Shown: positions 18,211 to 28,010, counted from the stretch's first letter. The stretch is DNA of 64,000 nt from RYN-230 sp963793825 (GCA_963793825.1 CAWCBE010000012.1:248001-312000), one strand, 5' to 3'. Numbers and translations: made by a program. Notes: a model not told the origin generated them from the letters alone.

Positions 18211-18905
18211 ATGAACGAGGCAGCAGAAAACGGTGCGAAGATTGCGGTCTTTCTGCTCGACGATCACGAGATCGTCCGGCGCGGCGTGAAGGACATGCTC
18301 GAGTCCGAGCCCGACATCTCCGTGGTTGGCGAGGCCGGGACGGCCGCGTCCGCGCTCGCCCGGATCCCGCGCTCAAGCCGGACGTCGCCATCCTGGACAT
18401 CCGGCTGCCAGACGGCGAGGGGGTCAGCGTCTGCCGCGAGATCCGCTCCAAGATCCCCAGGTCGGCTGCCTGATGCTGACCTCGTTCAGCGACGACGAGG
18501 CGCTGTTCGACGCGATCATGGCCGGTGCCGCCGGGTACGTCCTCAAGCAGATCCAGGGGACCGACCTGGTCGGCGCGGTGCGGACCATCGCCTCCGGGGA
18601 GTCCCTGCTCGACCCGGAGGCGGCTAGCCGGGTGATGCGGCGGATGCGGGACCAGGCGGCCCGACCGACCCGCTGGCCGGGCTCACCGACCAGGAGCGCC
18701 GGATCCTCGAGCTCATCGGCGAGGGACTGACCAACCGGCAGATCGGGGACCGGCTCTTCCTGGCCGAGAAGACCGTGAAGAACTACGTGTCCGCGCTGTT
18801 CGCCAAGCTCGGCATGCAGCGCCGCGCGCAGGCCGCCGCCTACGCGCGCGCGTCTTCGACGAGCCGCACCCCGATCAGGCCGAACGGCTCCCCCGGGGTA
18901 ACTAG
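18211..18905 (+). pseudogene. devR: DevR/DosR-like response regulator (NarL type), frameshifted
   Basis: A two-component regulator of about 225 residues. The receiver has IAVFLLDDHEIVRRGVKDML (acidic DD pair), DVAILDIRLPDGEGV with the phospho-accepting Asp, and LMLTSFSDDEALFDAIMAGA with AAGYVLKQI (switch Thr/Ser and Lys). The LuxR-type HTH reads LTDQERRILELIGEGLTNRQ then IGDRLFLAEKTVKNYVSALF, close to DosR. Frameshifts are needed near 18370, 18460, 18660 and 18850. It converges with the sensor kinase gene, and a DevR-like box lies upstream. It is the probable master regulator of the stress and fermentation genes around it. Confidence 0.8.
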
Positions 18906-18950
18906 CCGCCGGGCCCCGGGCCGCGGGTGGCGGCGGCCCGGGGCGCCCGC

Positions 18951-20650
18951 TCAGTCGAGCGGCACCCGCCATACCAGCGCGGTGCCGCCCTCCTCGCCGG
19001 CGCCTAGTTCCAGCGTGCCGCCGAGTTCGGCGGCCCGCTTGGCCAGGTTGGCCAGGCCGCTGCGCCGCGTGGTGGTGCCCATGCCCACGCCGTTGTCCAT
19101 CACCCGGAGCACCAGCTCCTCGGCCGACCTGCACGGTCACGTCCACCTGGACGCGGCCGCGTGCCGGGCCGCGTTGGACAGCGCCTCGCGCAGCGCGCTG
19201 AGCATCTGCTCGCCCACCTCGGCCGGGACTGCCTCATCGAGCGGGCCGACCAGCCGCAGCCCGGGGGGGAAGCCCAGCGCGGCCGCCATCTCGTCGGCGA
19301 CCTCCAGGATCTGGGTCCGCAGCCGGTGCGGCTTGGCCTCGCCGCGGGCCTGCAGGGCGAAGATCGCCGAGCGGATCTCCCTGATGGTCTCGTCCAGCGC
19401 GTCCACCGCGCTGGCACCCGGTCGGCCGCCTCCGGGCGGCCGAGCAGCGGCATCGCGCCCTGCAGCGACATGCCGGTCGCGTAGAGCCGCTGGATGACCA
19501 GGTCGTGCAGGTCGCGGGCGATCCGGTCGCGGTCCTGGAGGATCGCCAGCCGCTCGGCGTCGCTGCGGTGCTCGGCCAGTTCCAGGGCCATGCCCGCCTG
19601 CGCGGCGAACGTGCGGACCATGTCGACCGCCTGCTGGGGCAGCGGCATGGCGCCCGGGTCGCGGCCGACCGTGAAGCACGCCGCGGACGTCGCCGGGCGC
19701 GCCCAGCGGCAGCACGATCGCCGGCCCCAGCGGCATGTGCTGCCGGGCCGCGCCGGCCACCCGCTCGTCGTGGCCGAAGTCGGCGACCGCCACGGCTCGC
19801 CGGTGGACAGCACCTGGCCGGACAGTGAGGTGCTGACCGGCAGGACCAGCCCGATGGCCTCCTCGGCTCCCGACCCGGCGGCATGCTGGATGACGAGCTG
19901 CTGGCGGTCCGGCGTGGGCACCGCCAGCGCGACCAGGTCGGCGCCGGACATCTCCAGCGCCTGCTGGGTCACCATCTCAGCACCACGTCGGGGGCGGTCC
20001 CGGACAGCAGCCGCTGGTGACCTCGCTGGTGGCCCGCGAGCCAGCGCTGCTGGCGGCGGGCCTCCTCGTACAGCCGGGCGTTGTCGATCGCCACCCCGGC
20101 CGCCGCGGCCAGCGCGATGAGCAGCGCCTCGTCCTCCTCGTCGAAGTCGGCGCCGCCTTGCTTCTCGGTCAGGTAGAGGTTGCCGTACACCTCGTCCCGG
20201 ACCCGGACCGGCACGCCCAGGAACGACCGCATCGGCGGGTGCCCGGCCGGGAAGCCGCGCGAGTCCGGGCTGGCCGCGATGTCGGCCAGGCGCAGCGGGC
20301 GGGGGTCGTGGATCAGCGCGCCGAGCAGGCCCAGGCCCTCCGGCCAGTGGTGGATGCGCCGCGATCTGCGTCCTCGGTCAGGCCGACCGGGATGAACTCG
20401 GCCAGCCGGCCGTCCTCGCCGATGACGCCCAGCGCGCCGTAGCGGGCCCGGACCAGCTTGAAGGCGGCCTCGACGATCCGCGGAGCACCACCTCGATGTC
20501 AAGATTGGCGCCGACGGCGACAACGGCTTCGAGCAGGGCGTTGACCCGGTCCCGGGTGGCCAGCACCGTCTGCAGCCGGGACTGGAGCTCGGCGAGCAGG
20601 TCGTCGAGCCGCAGTTGCGGCAGCACGGGGTGCGGTTCCGGCGACTCCAC
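18951..20650 (-). pseudogene. devS: DevS/DosT-like GAF-GAF sensor histidine kinase, frameshifted
   Basis: Corrected length is about 565 residues. Order: an N-terminal helix (LDDLLAELQSRLQTVLATRD), GAF-A with GFPAGHPPMRSFLGVPVRVR and VYGNLYLTEKQGG, GAF-B (LVALAVPTPDRQQLVIQHAA), HisKA_3 dimerisation with DRDRIARDLHDLVIQRLYAT (phospho-His) and an HATPase (ALREALSNAARHA N-box) ending ALVWRVPLD. The His of HPPM corresponds, as I recall, to the haem-ligand region of mycobacterial DevS, so oxygen/redox sensing is plausible. Frame breaks occur near 20480, 20365, 20010, 19790, 19690, 19430 and 19130. GTG 20650 follows GGAGAG. Confidence 0.75.
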
Positions 20651-20806
20651 GCGACTCTCCCCACCGGTCTCTTAGGATGTTCTTAGCCTGGACAACGGTA
20701 TCGCCCGGCCCATACCCGTGTCTGTAGCGCCGCCTGCGCGGCCTGCGCGGTGGGTGGGGGCCAGCTGGGGAACCTGCCGACCAAACCGGTCCGGCCAGAG
20801 GTGATG

Positions 20807-21424
20807 ATGGTGAGCGTGACGCGCACGCCCACGCGCTGGGTGGCAGCGCTGGCCCGCTGGACGGGCCTGGATGCCAACCCGCTCCGCCGCCGCACGGACC
20901 GCATGGAGACCTGGGTGCGGCTGGCCCTGGTTATCGCGTTCCTGGTGGCCAGCCCGCTGGCCGCGCTCGGCCTGGGCCGGCTGACCGCCGAGGTGTCCGC
21001 CAGCGCGGCCCGCGCCCAGGCGGCCGCCGAGCGCCAGGTGACGGCGGTCCTGCTGCGGCGGGTTTCCCGGGCCCCGGACGATTCCCTCTACGCCACGGCC
21101 GAGTTCGTCTGGACCCTGGCCCGGTGGACCGCGCCGGACGGCCGGCGGATCACCGGCCAGGCGCCGGCCCCGGTCGGCAGCGCGGCCGGCCGGCGGGTCA
21201 CCATCTGGGTGGACACGGCCGGCCGGCTGGCCTACCCGCCCATCGGGGAGGGCCAGATCGCCAGCCGGGTCGTCGCCGTCATCGCGCTCACCCCGGCCGT
21301 GCTGGGCATCGTGCTGCTCACCGTCTTCTGGCTGACCAGGCGCCTGCTGGACCGGCGCCGGATCGCGGGCTGGGCCGCGGAATGGTCAGCCGTCGAGCCC
21401 CAGTGGACCAAACGCTTCCCCTGA
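20807..21424 (+). CDS. Rv1733c-family membrane protein
   Basis: About 205 residues with two membrane helices: WVRLALVIAFLVASPLAALG near residue 35 and VIALTPAVLGIVLLTVFWLT near residue 165, with an extracytoplasmic domain of about 110 residues between them (contains WTAPDGRRITGQAP). This is the layout of the Rv1733c family, whose mycobacterial founder belongs to the DosR regulon; function unknown. ATG 20804 and 20807 are both usable, and AGAGG favours 20807. It is divergent from devS, with a 150-bp shared upstream region. Confidence 0.7.
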   Translation: MVSVTRTPTRWVAALARWTGLDANPLRRRTDRMETWVRLALVIAFLVASPLAALGLGRLTAEVSASAARAQAAAERQVTAVLLRRVSRAPDDSLYATAEFVWTLARWTAPDGRRITGQAPAPVGSAAGRRVTIWVDTAGRLAYPPIGEGQIASRVVAVIALTPAVLGIVLLTVFWLTRRLLDRRRIAGWAAEWSAVEPQWTKRFP

Positions 21425-21610
21425 CGACCATTCCTGCCGATATCCGGGCATTCCTCCAGCCGACCAAGGCCCGTCCCAGGGGTGACCGAAGTCCTTCCCT
21501 GGCCAGGTCGCGCGGCCCTGCCTGGCTGATGGCCTCGTAGGAGACGCTGCAGGGGATGGAAATTCACTGCCGGGCCCGCGGGGCCCGGTGCCCAGAGGGA
21601 GGCAAGAACA

Positions 21611-22201
21611 ATGCGCCGCAAGACATTCGACGTGCTGGTCAGCACAGCGGGCTTCGTCCTCGCAGCAGTCCTGCTCGTCGCGGGCGGCCTACTGGTGTGG
21701 GGGTACTCGTTCGCTAACGGACAGGTGCACGACCAGCTCGCCGCACAGAAGATCGTCTTCCCGACGACGAGCAACCCCGGGTTCAAGGCCCTGCCGGCCT
21801 CCGACCAGGCCGCCATGGGCGCCTACGCGGGCCAGCCGCTGACCACCGGAGCGCAGGCCAACACCTACGCTAACCACTTCATCTCCGTTCACCTGAACGA
21901 GATGGGCAAGGGCCTGACCTACTCGCAGCTGTCCGCCCAGTCGCTGGCGCAGCCCAAGAACGTCGCGCTGGCCGGCCTGGTGCAGACCGTCTTCCGCGGC
22001 ACTACCCTCCGGTCCATGCTGCTCGAGGCCTATGGCTTCTGGATGTTCGGCCAGATCGCCCTGTTCGCCGCGATCGCGTCCTTCATCGGGGCCGCGCTCA
22101 TGCTGATCCTGTCCATCCTGGGCGTCGTCCACGAGCGCCGGGTGCCTGCCGAGAAGGAAGTGTTCGCCAAGACGGTGAAGCCCACCACCGCCACCGCCTG
22201 A
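21611..22201 (+). CDS. Two-helix membrane protein of unknown function
   Basis: A 196-residue protein with an N-terminal helix (VLVSTAGFVLAAVLLVAGGL), an external domain of about 100 residues and a second helix pair (WMFGQIALFAAIASFIGAAL, then MLILSILGVV), ending in a charged cytosolic tail. I do not recognise a named family. GGGAGGCAAGAAC before the ATG is a good ribosome-binding site. It stands before the cytochrome b gene and is followed by a strong hairpin, so it forms its own transcription unit. Confidence 0.7.
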   Translation: MRRKTFDVLVSTAGFVLAAVLLVAGGLLVWGYSFANGQVHDQLAAQKIVFPTTSNPGFKALPASDQAAMGAYAGQPLTTGAQANTYANHFISVHLNEMGKGLTYSQLSAQSLAQPKNVALAGLVQTVFRGTTLRSMLLEAYGFWMFGQIALFAAIASFIGAALMLILSILGVVHERRVPAEKEVFAKTVKPTTATA

Positions 22202-22220
22202 GCGGTACCCGCACAACGAG

Positions 22221-22256
22221 CCCGGCCGGCCGGGACGAAGGTCCCGGCCGGCCGGG
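22221..22256 (+). terminator. Strong hairpin terminator
   Basis: CCCGGCCGGCCGGGAC, loop GAAG, then the exact complement GTCCCGGCCGGCCGGG: a perfect 16-bp stem 20 bp after the stop codon, without a U-run. Confidence 0.75.
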
Positions 22257-22677
22257 TCGCGTGTCCCTGGCCAAGGCCAGGCTGGACAAGGACGGTATAA
22301 GGGTCGGCCCCGCGCGGGCCGGGCCGCCGGGCGCGCCGGGCCGCCGGGCCGCGCCCGCCAGAGCCCGCATCCGGCCCAGGAACGAAGGGATCAGCGTGAG
22401 CCAGTCCAGGCAAGGCAGCGACGCACTGCCCCCGCTGGGCGGCACGCCCAGCGGGGCCACGGCAATGCGGGCTGGGCGGCACGCCCGGCCGTACCATGGC
22501 AATGCCACTGGGCGCTACTCCGGCGCCATTCCCGGTCTCCCTCCGGGAAGCCCAGGGGAGCGCCATGCGGGGACCAAGGTCCCGGCACCCCATGACAGAC
22601 ATCCCTGCCCACCATTAACCATCCTGGTTGATTCTGAGGCAGTCACTAGTTTTCCGGGCCTGCACTAGGAGACTTCG
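22257..22677. other. Gene-free leader region of the cytochrome b gene
   Basis: No coding frame is convincing. It contains a perfect 11-bp hairpin at 22431-22455 (CCCGCTGGGCG, loop GCA), a partial second copy of its GGGCGGCACGCCC core about 40 bp later, and a DevR-like palindrome at 22570. The long structured leader may be regulatory. Confidence 0.4.
22570..22583. promoter_or_regulatory. Candidate DevR box upstream of cytochrome b
   Basis: GGGACCAAGGTCCC, near-perfect dyad (GGGACC/GGTCCC), 95 bp before the ATG of the cytochrome gene; same class as the sites at 29121 and 35850. Confidence 0.5.
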
Positions 22678-24551
22678 ATGAAACCGCCCGCTGACATAGC
22701 ATCCGCGCCCATTAATCTCGACCAGCCCGGAACGTATCTGCACGGATGGATCATCACCGTGTCGGTCGCCAATCTGGTCCTGATCCTGGTGATGGTCGTC
22801 ATCTTCGGCCTGGCGCTGCTGCTGCCCTTCCCGCAGGGCCGCACCTTCCCGCCCAACCCCGAGGAGGCCGGGCCGCCCGGCGCCGACCGGGCCGTGGAGG
22901 CGGCGTACGCCGGCGAGGACGAAGACCGCGACATGTGGACGAACAAGGTCCGGCGCTTCGCCACCCGGATCCTGCCGCCGGGCAAGCTGCTGCCCGACCG
23001 CCAGCCCGCCTACGTGGCTCCTGGATCTACATCTTCGGGGTGGCCAGCCTGGTTGCCTTCGTCGTGGCCTGCGTGTCCGGGTTTGCGATAGCCCTGGGCG
23101 GCCCGGACTGGTGGCGGTACAACACGGTCGGCCACTTCTTCAACAGCCTGCACCTGTGGAGCGTCGAGCTGTTCATGGCCCTGCTGGTCATCCACCTGTG
23201 GGGCAAGTTCTGGATGGCGGCCTGGCGCGGCAAGCGGGCCTGGACCTGGATCACCGGCGTGGTCGCGTTCATGGCCTCGGTCGTCGAGTGCTTCACCGGG
23301 TACCTGTCGCAGCAGAACTTCGACTCGCAGTGGATCTCCACCAGCGCCAAGGACGCGTTCAACTCGGCAGGCATCGGCGCCATCTGGAACGCGATGAACT
23401 TCGGCCAGATGCTGATGTGGCACATCGTGCTGGTGCCGATCGCGCTGACCGCCATCATCGGCGCGCACGTCCTGCTGGTCCGGGTGCGCGGCGTCTCCCA
23501 CCCGCTGCCGGCCACCGTCAAGCTGCCGGGCCGGGGCTCGGCACGGCAGCGCCGCCGGGCACTGGCCACCGCCGATGCCGCCCCGTGGCGCGGCGCGACA
23601 CGGCGCTACGACATCCTCAAGGAGGGCACGATCGCCGGGGTGATCATCCTGGTGCTCACGGTGGCCCTGGCCGCACTGCTCTCCTCGCCCAACGTCCCGG
23701 AACTCTCGGTGCAGAGCTGGGCGAAGGTCGCCCCCGCCGACTTCCTGGCCACCTCGGCCACCGAGCTGAACGGCACCAGCGAGACCGCCACCTACGGCCC
23801 GCCGTACAACACGAACGGGGAGCCGCAGAAGCTCCTGTTCGCCCCGGCCAACATCTTCGGGGTGACGCAGCCGATCAACACCGCGCAGGACTTCGTGCTC
23901 ACGCCGCTGGCCTCGGCCGCGGTGGGCAACCCCGCGCTGGCCGCCGCCCTCGCCGTCTACCGGGCCGCCTCCCCGGCCCAGCAGCTCAAGTGGGCCAACG
24001 CTTACGCCAGCGCGGTCACCAAGGTGAAGTTCGTGAACGGCCAGCCGGTAGTCCCGGCCGCCGCTGACGGGCCGGTGCCGGTCATGCTGGCCAACGAGCT
24101 GACCATGGCGCGCAGCGGCGCGCTGGACTCCGACCTGCTGGCCAAGCAGACCTTCTACGGCACCAACTTCACCCGGCCCCTGCTGTTCATCGAGGACGGC
24201 GCCTACTTCGTCAACCAGGCCACGGCCATGCACCTGACCGGTGAGCAGTGGGGCGTGATGAACGAGACCGGCAGCTACCCCGGCCAGCCGTGGCTGTGGC
24301 TGTACACGCTCTGGTACCAGACCAGCTGGGGCCAATCCTCCAACGCCGACCTGATCGCCATCTACATGACCGGACTGGCCACCGTCCTGCTGCTGCTGGT
24401 GCCGTTCATCCCGGGCCTGCGGGACATCCCGCGGTTCATCCCGGTGCACCGGCTGATCTGGCGCGGCTGGAAGGACACGTCCGCGGACGGCCCGCCGCCC
24501 CCGGCCGACACCTCCGGCCCGGTCGGCACCGCCACCGCCGGCAAGTCCTGA
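22678..24551 (+). pseudogene. Cytochrome b/b6-type membrane protein, one frameshift
   Basis: About 625 residues. One N-terminal helix precedes the cytochrome b core. Helix II has HLWSVELFMALLVIH (two His with 13 residues between) and helix IV HIVLVPIALTAIIGAH (14 between), the bis-haem spacing seen in cytochrome b6. YLSQQNFDSQWIS resembles the Qo-side loop. An extracytoplasmic domain of about 220 residues and a last helix (LIAIYMTGLATVLLLLVPFI) follow, unlike canonical QcrB. The only break is near 23022, where GTGGGC appears as GTGGC. No Rieske or cytochrome c gene is adjacent. It may serve quinone-linked electron transfer under low oxygen; that is inference. Confidence 0.75.
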
Positions 24552-24559
24552 CCGCCGGC

Positions 24560-24588
24560 GGCCCGCCCGGCCGCCAGCCGGGCGGGCC
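24560..24588 (+). terminator. Hairpin terminator after cytochrome b
   Basis: GGCCCGCCCGGC, loop CGCCA, GCCGGGCGGGCC: perfect 12-bp stem nine bases after the stop codon. Confidence 0.7.
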
Positions 24589-24631
24589 GCCCCTCCACTG
24601 GCCGCCCCGCCCCCCCGAGGAGAGTTTCGTC

Positions 24632-25642
24632 ATGAGGTCCGCAGTCGTACGCACGTTCAGGGAGCCGCTGGTCATCGAGGAGCGGCCCATCCCGGAGCCC
24701 GGCCCCGGCCAGGTCGTGATCCGGGTGGAGGCGTCCGGGCTCTGCCACACCGACATCCACGCGGCGCACGGCGACTGGCCGGTCCGCCCCACCCCGCCGT
24801 TCGTCCCCGGCCACGAGGGCGTCGGCCTGGTGCACGCGGTCGGCGAGGGAGTGACCAGCCCCCTGATCGGGCAGCGGGTCGCGGTGCCCTGGCTCGGTTA
24901 CGCGTGCGGCACCTGCGAGCACTGCCTGACCGGCTGGGAGACGCTGTGCACCCAGCAGCGCAACACGGGTTACTCCGTGGACGGCGGTTTCGCCGAGTAC
25001 TTCGCCGCCGACGCCGCCTTCGCCGCCCCGGTGCCGGACGGCATCGACCCGGTTGACGCGGCCCCGCTGACCTGTGCCGGGGTCACCACCTACAAGGCGG
25101 TGAAGGTCGGCAACGTCCGGCCCGGCGACCTGGTGGCCATTTCCGGCATCGGCGGCCTGGGGCACATGGCGCTGCAGTATGCCCGGATCTTCGGCGGCAC
25201 GGTGGCCGCGATCGACGTGACCGACGAGAAGCTCCAGCTGGCCCGTGAACTGGGTGCGGACATCGTCATCGACGCCCGCACCGAGGACCCGGCCGCGGTG
25301 CTGCAGGAGCACGGCGGCGCCAGCGTCGCCATCGGCCTGGCGGTGGACGACAAGTCCTTCGCGACCGCCTACGCGGGCCTGCGGCGCGGCGGCCGCCTGG
25401 TGCTGGTGGCCCTGCCGGCCTCGGGCACGCTGCAGCTTCCCGTCTTTGACACCGTGCTGAACGGCACGTCCGTGATCGGGTCCATCGTCGGTACCCGGGC
25501 CGACCTGGCCACTGTGTTCGACCTGCATCGCCAGGGGCGGACCCGCGTGGTCGCCGAGACCCGCCCGCTCGAGGCGGTCAACGAATGCATCGACGAGGTG
25601 CTGCGGGGGAAGGCCAGGGCACGGATCGTGCTCCAGCCTTAG
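24632..25642 (+). CDS. Zinc-dependent alcohol dehydrogenase (AdhP-like)
   Basis: A 336-residue medium-chain dehydrogenase that would interconvert primary alcohols and aldehydes with NAD(H). Catalytic zinc ligands are Cys in SGLCHTDIH, the His/Glu pair in PGHEGVG, and a later Cys in PLTCAG; structural zinc cysteines lie in CGTCEHCLTGWETLC. The Rossmann motif is ISGIGGLGHMALQYAR. ATG 24632 has GAGGAGAG upstream. It is flanked by hairpins on both sides, so monocistronic. In this setting it may re-oxidise NADH during fermentation. Confidence 0.9.
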   Translation: MRSAVVRTFREPLVIEERPIPEPGPGQVVIRVEASGLCHTDIHAAHGDWPVRPTPPFVPGHEGVGLVHAVGEGVTSPLIGQRVAVPWLGYACGTCEHCLTGWETLCTQQRNTGYSVDGGFAEYFAADAAFAAPVPDGIDPVDAAPLTCAGVTTYKAVKVGNVRPGDLVAISGIGGLGHMALQYARIFGGTVAAIDVTDEKLQLARELGADIVIDARTEDPAAVLQEHGGASVAIGLAVDDKSFATAYAGLRRGGRLVLVALPASGTLQLPVFDTVLNGTSVIGSIVGTRADLATVFDLHRQGRTRVVAETRPLEAVNECIDEVLRGKARARIVLQP

Positions 25643-25700
25643 CAGGGCCCGGCGCCGCGGGCGGGGTCCGGGGACCACGCCATGGTAAACGCGCCACACA

Positions 25701-25734
25701 GAGGGTCGTAGCGCCTGCGGGCGCTGCGGCCCTC
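25701..25734 (+). terminator. Hairpin terminator after the alcohol dehydrogenase
   Basis: GAGGGTCGTAGCGCC and GGCGCTGCGGCCCTC pair over 15 positions with two G-U pairs and a TGCG loop, 58 bp after the stop. Confidence 0.65.
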
Positions 25735-25739
25735 CCGTG

Positions 25740-25768
25740 TTGACGGGCGCGGCGCGGCTGAACATAAT
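25740..25768 (+). promoter_or_regulatory. Sigma-70-like promoter
   Basis: TTGACG at 25740-25745 and CATAAT at 25763-25768 with 17-bp spacing, unusually close to consensus for this GC-rich DNA. The transcript would start about 70 nt before the ATG at 25845. Confidence 0.65.
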
Positions 25769-25844
25769 GCCAAGCGCCCAGCGCAGTCAGGACGTAGCCC
25801 AAGCAGCGTGGCTACCTCTGTCACCCGTGACAGCAGGAGTAGCC

Positions 25845-26273
25845 ATGCTCGAGATAGACGCCGACAGCCAGGCCGCGTCCGGTTCTGCCCGGCGGCGGGC
25901 CGAGCTGGGGGCGCTGACCGCCCCGGACCGTGAGGTCCTGGACAGCGCGCGCTCGCGGCTCGATTCCCAGCGTGCGGCGGCCGGGCCCGGACCGCTGCTC
26001 CGGCGCTCCCTCGAAGACATCCGGGCCGTCGATGCCGTGATCCAGGCCGTCCGGCACGGCGCGCCGCGTTCACCCGACCTGCTGGACGCGGGCGCGGCCC
26101 TGGTGCTGCTCTGCAACCTGCGGCTCTACCTCGACCGGCTGGAAGCCGACCTGCTGGATGTGGCCCAGCAGCTGGAGATGAGCTGGGACCTGATCGCCGC
26201 GATCATGGGGATGCCCGCCGCGGTGGCCGGGGACCGCCGCCGGGCGCTCCGCTCCCGGCCAGATCCCCAGTAA
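25845..26273 (+). CDS. Small helical protein of unknown function
   Basis: A 142-residue protein, almost all alpha-helical and charged. The C-terminal stretch QQLEMSWDLIAAIMGMPAAV looks like a degenerate helix-turn-helix of the kind seen in small actinobacterial proteins, so DNA binding is possible but unproven. ATG 25845 has CAGGAG 6 nt upstream; earlier in-frame ATGs lie between the promoter and this site with no RBS. It precedes a GAF-ANTAR protein but is separated from it by a strong terminator. Confidence 0.6.
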   Translation: MLEIDADSQAASGSARRRAELGALTAPDREVLDSARSRLDSQRAAAGPGPLLRRSLEDIRAVDAVIQAVRHGAPRSPDLLDAGAALVLLCNLRLYLDRLEADLLDVAQQLEMSWDLIAAIMGMPAAVAGDRRRALRSRPDPQ

Positions 26274-26277
26274 CCGT

Positions 26278-26321
26278 CCTGGCCATGACGCCGGCCGGGC
26301 GGGGGCGGCGTCATGGCCAGG
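26278..26321 (+). terminator. Hairpin terminator
   Basis: CCTGGCCATGACGCCG pairs perfectly with CGGCGTCATGGCCAGG (16 bp) around a 12-nt G-rich loop, immediately after the stop codon at 26273. Confidence 0.7.
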
Positions 26322-26411
26322 CGCGGGCCGCGTGTTTGAGCGGCGCCCGGCGCGGCAGATAGGAAGGTCACCGCCTGCGAAAACAAGGCCAGGCGGCTGG
26401 AGGGTATCGCT

Positions 26412-27164
26412 GTGGTCACCGAGGAAAACGCGGTGGCGCTGCCCGGTGAACGGTATGAGGACCTCATCGGGTCGCTCACCGAACTGTGCCGGGCGCTCGC
26501 TGAAGACAAATCCATACCGGAAACGCTGCACAGCATCCTGATGCTGGCGCTCCGGCTGGTGCCGGGCTGCCATGCCGCCAGCATCACCGTGGTAGACGAG
26601 GACGGCCAGCCGGCCACCGTCGCGGCGACCGACGCCGAGACTGAGGAGCTGGACCGCCGCCAGTACCTGCTGCGCGACGGCCCATGCCTGGACGCGGCCC
26701 GCCGCCAGCAGGTCAGCAGCTGGAGCCTGGCCGAGGCCGAGCAGCGCTGGCCCGAGTTCACCCGCCTCGCCCAGGAGATGGGACTGCGCAGCTACCTGTG
26801 CGCCGGCCTGGGCATGGGCGAGCGGCGGCTCGGCGCGCTCAACCTGAGCAGCCGCGGCACCGACGGCTTCGACCAGCTGGACGAGGGCCTGATCACGCTG
26901 TTCGTGCCGCCCGCCTCGGCCGCCATCATCACCGCCGACCGGTACTCCCGGACCCGCGAACTGGCCACCCAGCTGGAGCAGGCGCTGCTGTCCCGCGCGG
27001 TGATCGACCAGGCCATCGGCATCATCATGGCCGAGTCACACTGCCCCGCCGACCAGGCCTTCGCCATGCTCAGGCGCGCATCCAACAACCGGCGGACCAA
27101 GCTGCGGGATCTGGCTGGCGAGATCGTCGCCCGGGTCAGCGGCCGGGCCCCGGCCGGTGGATGA
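26412..27164 (+). CDS. GAF-ANTAR regulatory protein
   Basis: A 250-residue cytosolic regulator. The GAF domain (about residues 15-165) contains HAASITVVDEDGQPATVAAT and RDGPCLDAARRQQV. The ANTAR domain (about 180-240) reads LEQALLSRAVIDQAIGIIMA and ADQAFAMLRRASNNRRTKLR, the RNA-binding antiterminator fold that binds paired hexaloop hairpins. Signal and target are unknown. GTG 26412 is the start; no strong RBS is visible. It shares its 3' end with a small coupled frame. Confidence 0.85.
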   Translation: MVTEENAVALPGERYEDLIGSLTELCRALAEDKSIPETLHSILMLALRLVPGCHAASITVVDEDGQPATVAATDAETEELDRRQYLLRDGPCLDAARRQQVSSWSLAEAEQRWPEFTRLAQEMGLRSYLCAGLGMGERRLGALNLSSRGTDGFDQLDEGLITLFVPPASAAIITADRYSRTRELATQLEQALLSRAVIDQAIGIIMAESHCPADQAFAMLRRASNNRRTKLRDLAGEIVARVSGRAPAGG

Positions 27165-27464
27165 CAACGGCCGGGGTCCGGTCCCGGATCAGCCCGGCCT
27201 GGGTAGCGCCGAGGCCGGGCTGGGCGGGCTGGCCGGAATCTGGCAGCGCACCGTCGAGGAACTCGGCTCCATGACCCTGCGGCCAAGCTGCGTGCCCTGC
27301 TGCTCATCGACGGGGCGGGCTGGCTGAACCTGACCAGGCTGGCCGGGTGGGTCCGGGGACAGCGTCAGGCCGCGATCGCCCGGGCGCTCACCCGGATGAG
27401 CCCGGAAGGCCGCCGGGACCTGGCCCGCGGGCGGGCGGACCTGGCTGACCCGGCTGACCGATGA
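27157..27464 (+). pseudogene. Small protein coupled to GAF-ANTAR, one frameshift
   Basis: A GTG at 27157 overlaps the GAF-ANTAR stop. The frame reads PGLGSAEAGLGGLAGIWQRT and VEELGSMT, then shifts near 27283 (CGGGCC now CGGCC) to KLRALLLIDGAGWLNLTRLA, GWVRGQRQAAIARALTRMSP and a stop at 27464. Codon bias is like real genes. About 102 residues, possibly a winged-helix-like fold; family not recognised. Confidence 0.5.
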
Positions 27465-27470
27465 GCGGGC

Positions 27471-27949
27471 TCAGCGCCCGGCGGCGAGCTGGGCGGACAG
27501 GTCGATCAGCTTGGCCCGGGTCGCCTGGAGCCGCCCCGTCACGGCGGTCAGCAGCCGCCGGGTCAGCTCATAGCCGAAGGCCGGGTCCTCCTCGCAGCTC
27601 CGCCGGACGGCCGCGGCGTCGAATTCGAACGCCTCGGTGGGCTGCACCGCCACGGCCCCGAACTGCCACTCGCAGGGCGGCAGGAACCATGACAAGCCGA
27701 CTATCTCGCCGCGGCCCAGCGTCTCCACGATGATCCGCCGCTGCCCGGGCGCGTCGATGTCCAGCGCGACCTGCCCGGCCCGGATCAGCCAGAACTGCCG
27801 GGGCACCCCGCCGACGGAGAAGAAGCGGTGCCCGGCGGGCACGCTGGTCAGTGTCGCGGCGGTGGCCAGCCGGTCCAGGTGCGCGCCGGCATCCCGCGCA
27901 GGAAGGCCTGGCCCGCCAGCGCGGAGGCCAGCACCGGGGCTGTGGTCAT
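27471..27949 (-). pseudogene. Cyclic-nucleotide-binding-domain protein, one frameshift
   Basis: About 158 residues when corrected: MTTAPVLASALAGQAFLRGM, then a shift near 27885, HLDRLATAATLTSVPAGHRF and a cNMP-binding beta-roll (FSVGGVPRQFWLIRAGQVAL, LGRGEIVGLSWFLPP) with a C-terminal helix. There is no DNA-binding domain, so it is a stand-alone CRP-like sensor module. The usual phosphate-binding Arg position is not obvious, so ligand binding is uncertain. It lies downstream of GAPDH on the same strand, 61 bp apart. Confidence 0.7.
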
Positions 27950-28010
27950 GGCAATCCCTCCCCCGAAGGCCGGGTGGGGCCTCTCCTGGCTGCCGCCGCC
28001 CGCTGCGCGG

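Noticed and set aside
22257..22569. Small RNA or riboswitch in the cytochrome leader
   Set aside because: Hairpins are present, but I recognise no conserved aptamer or RNA family; kept only as a gene-free leader.
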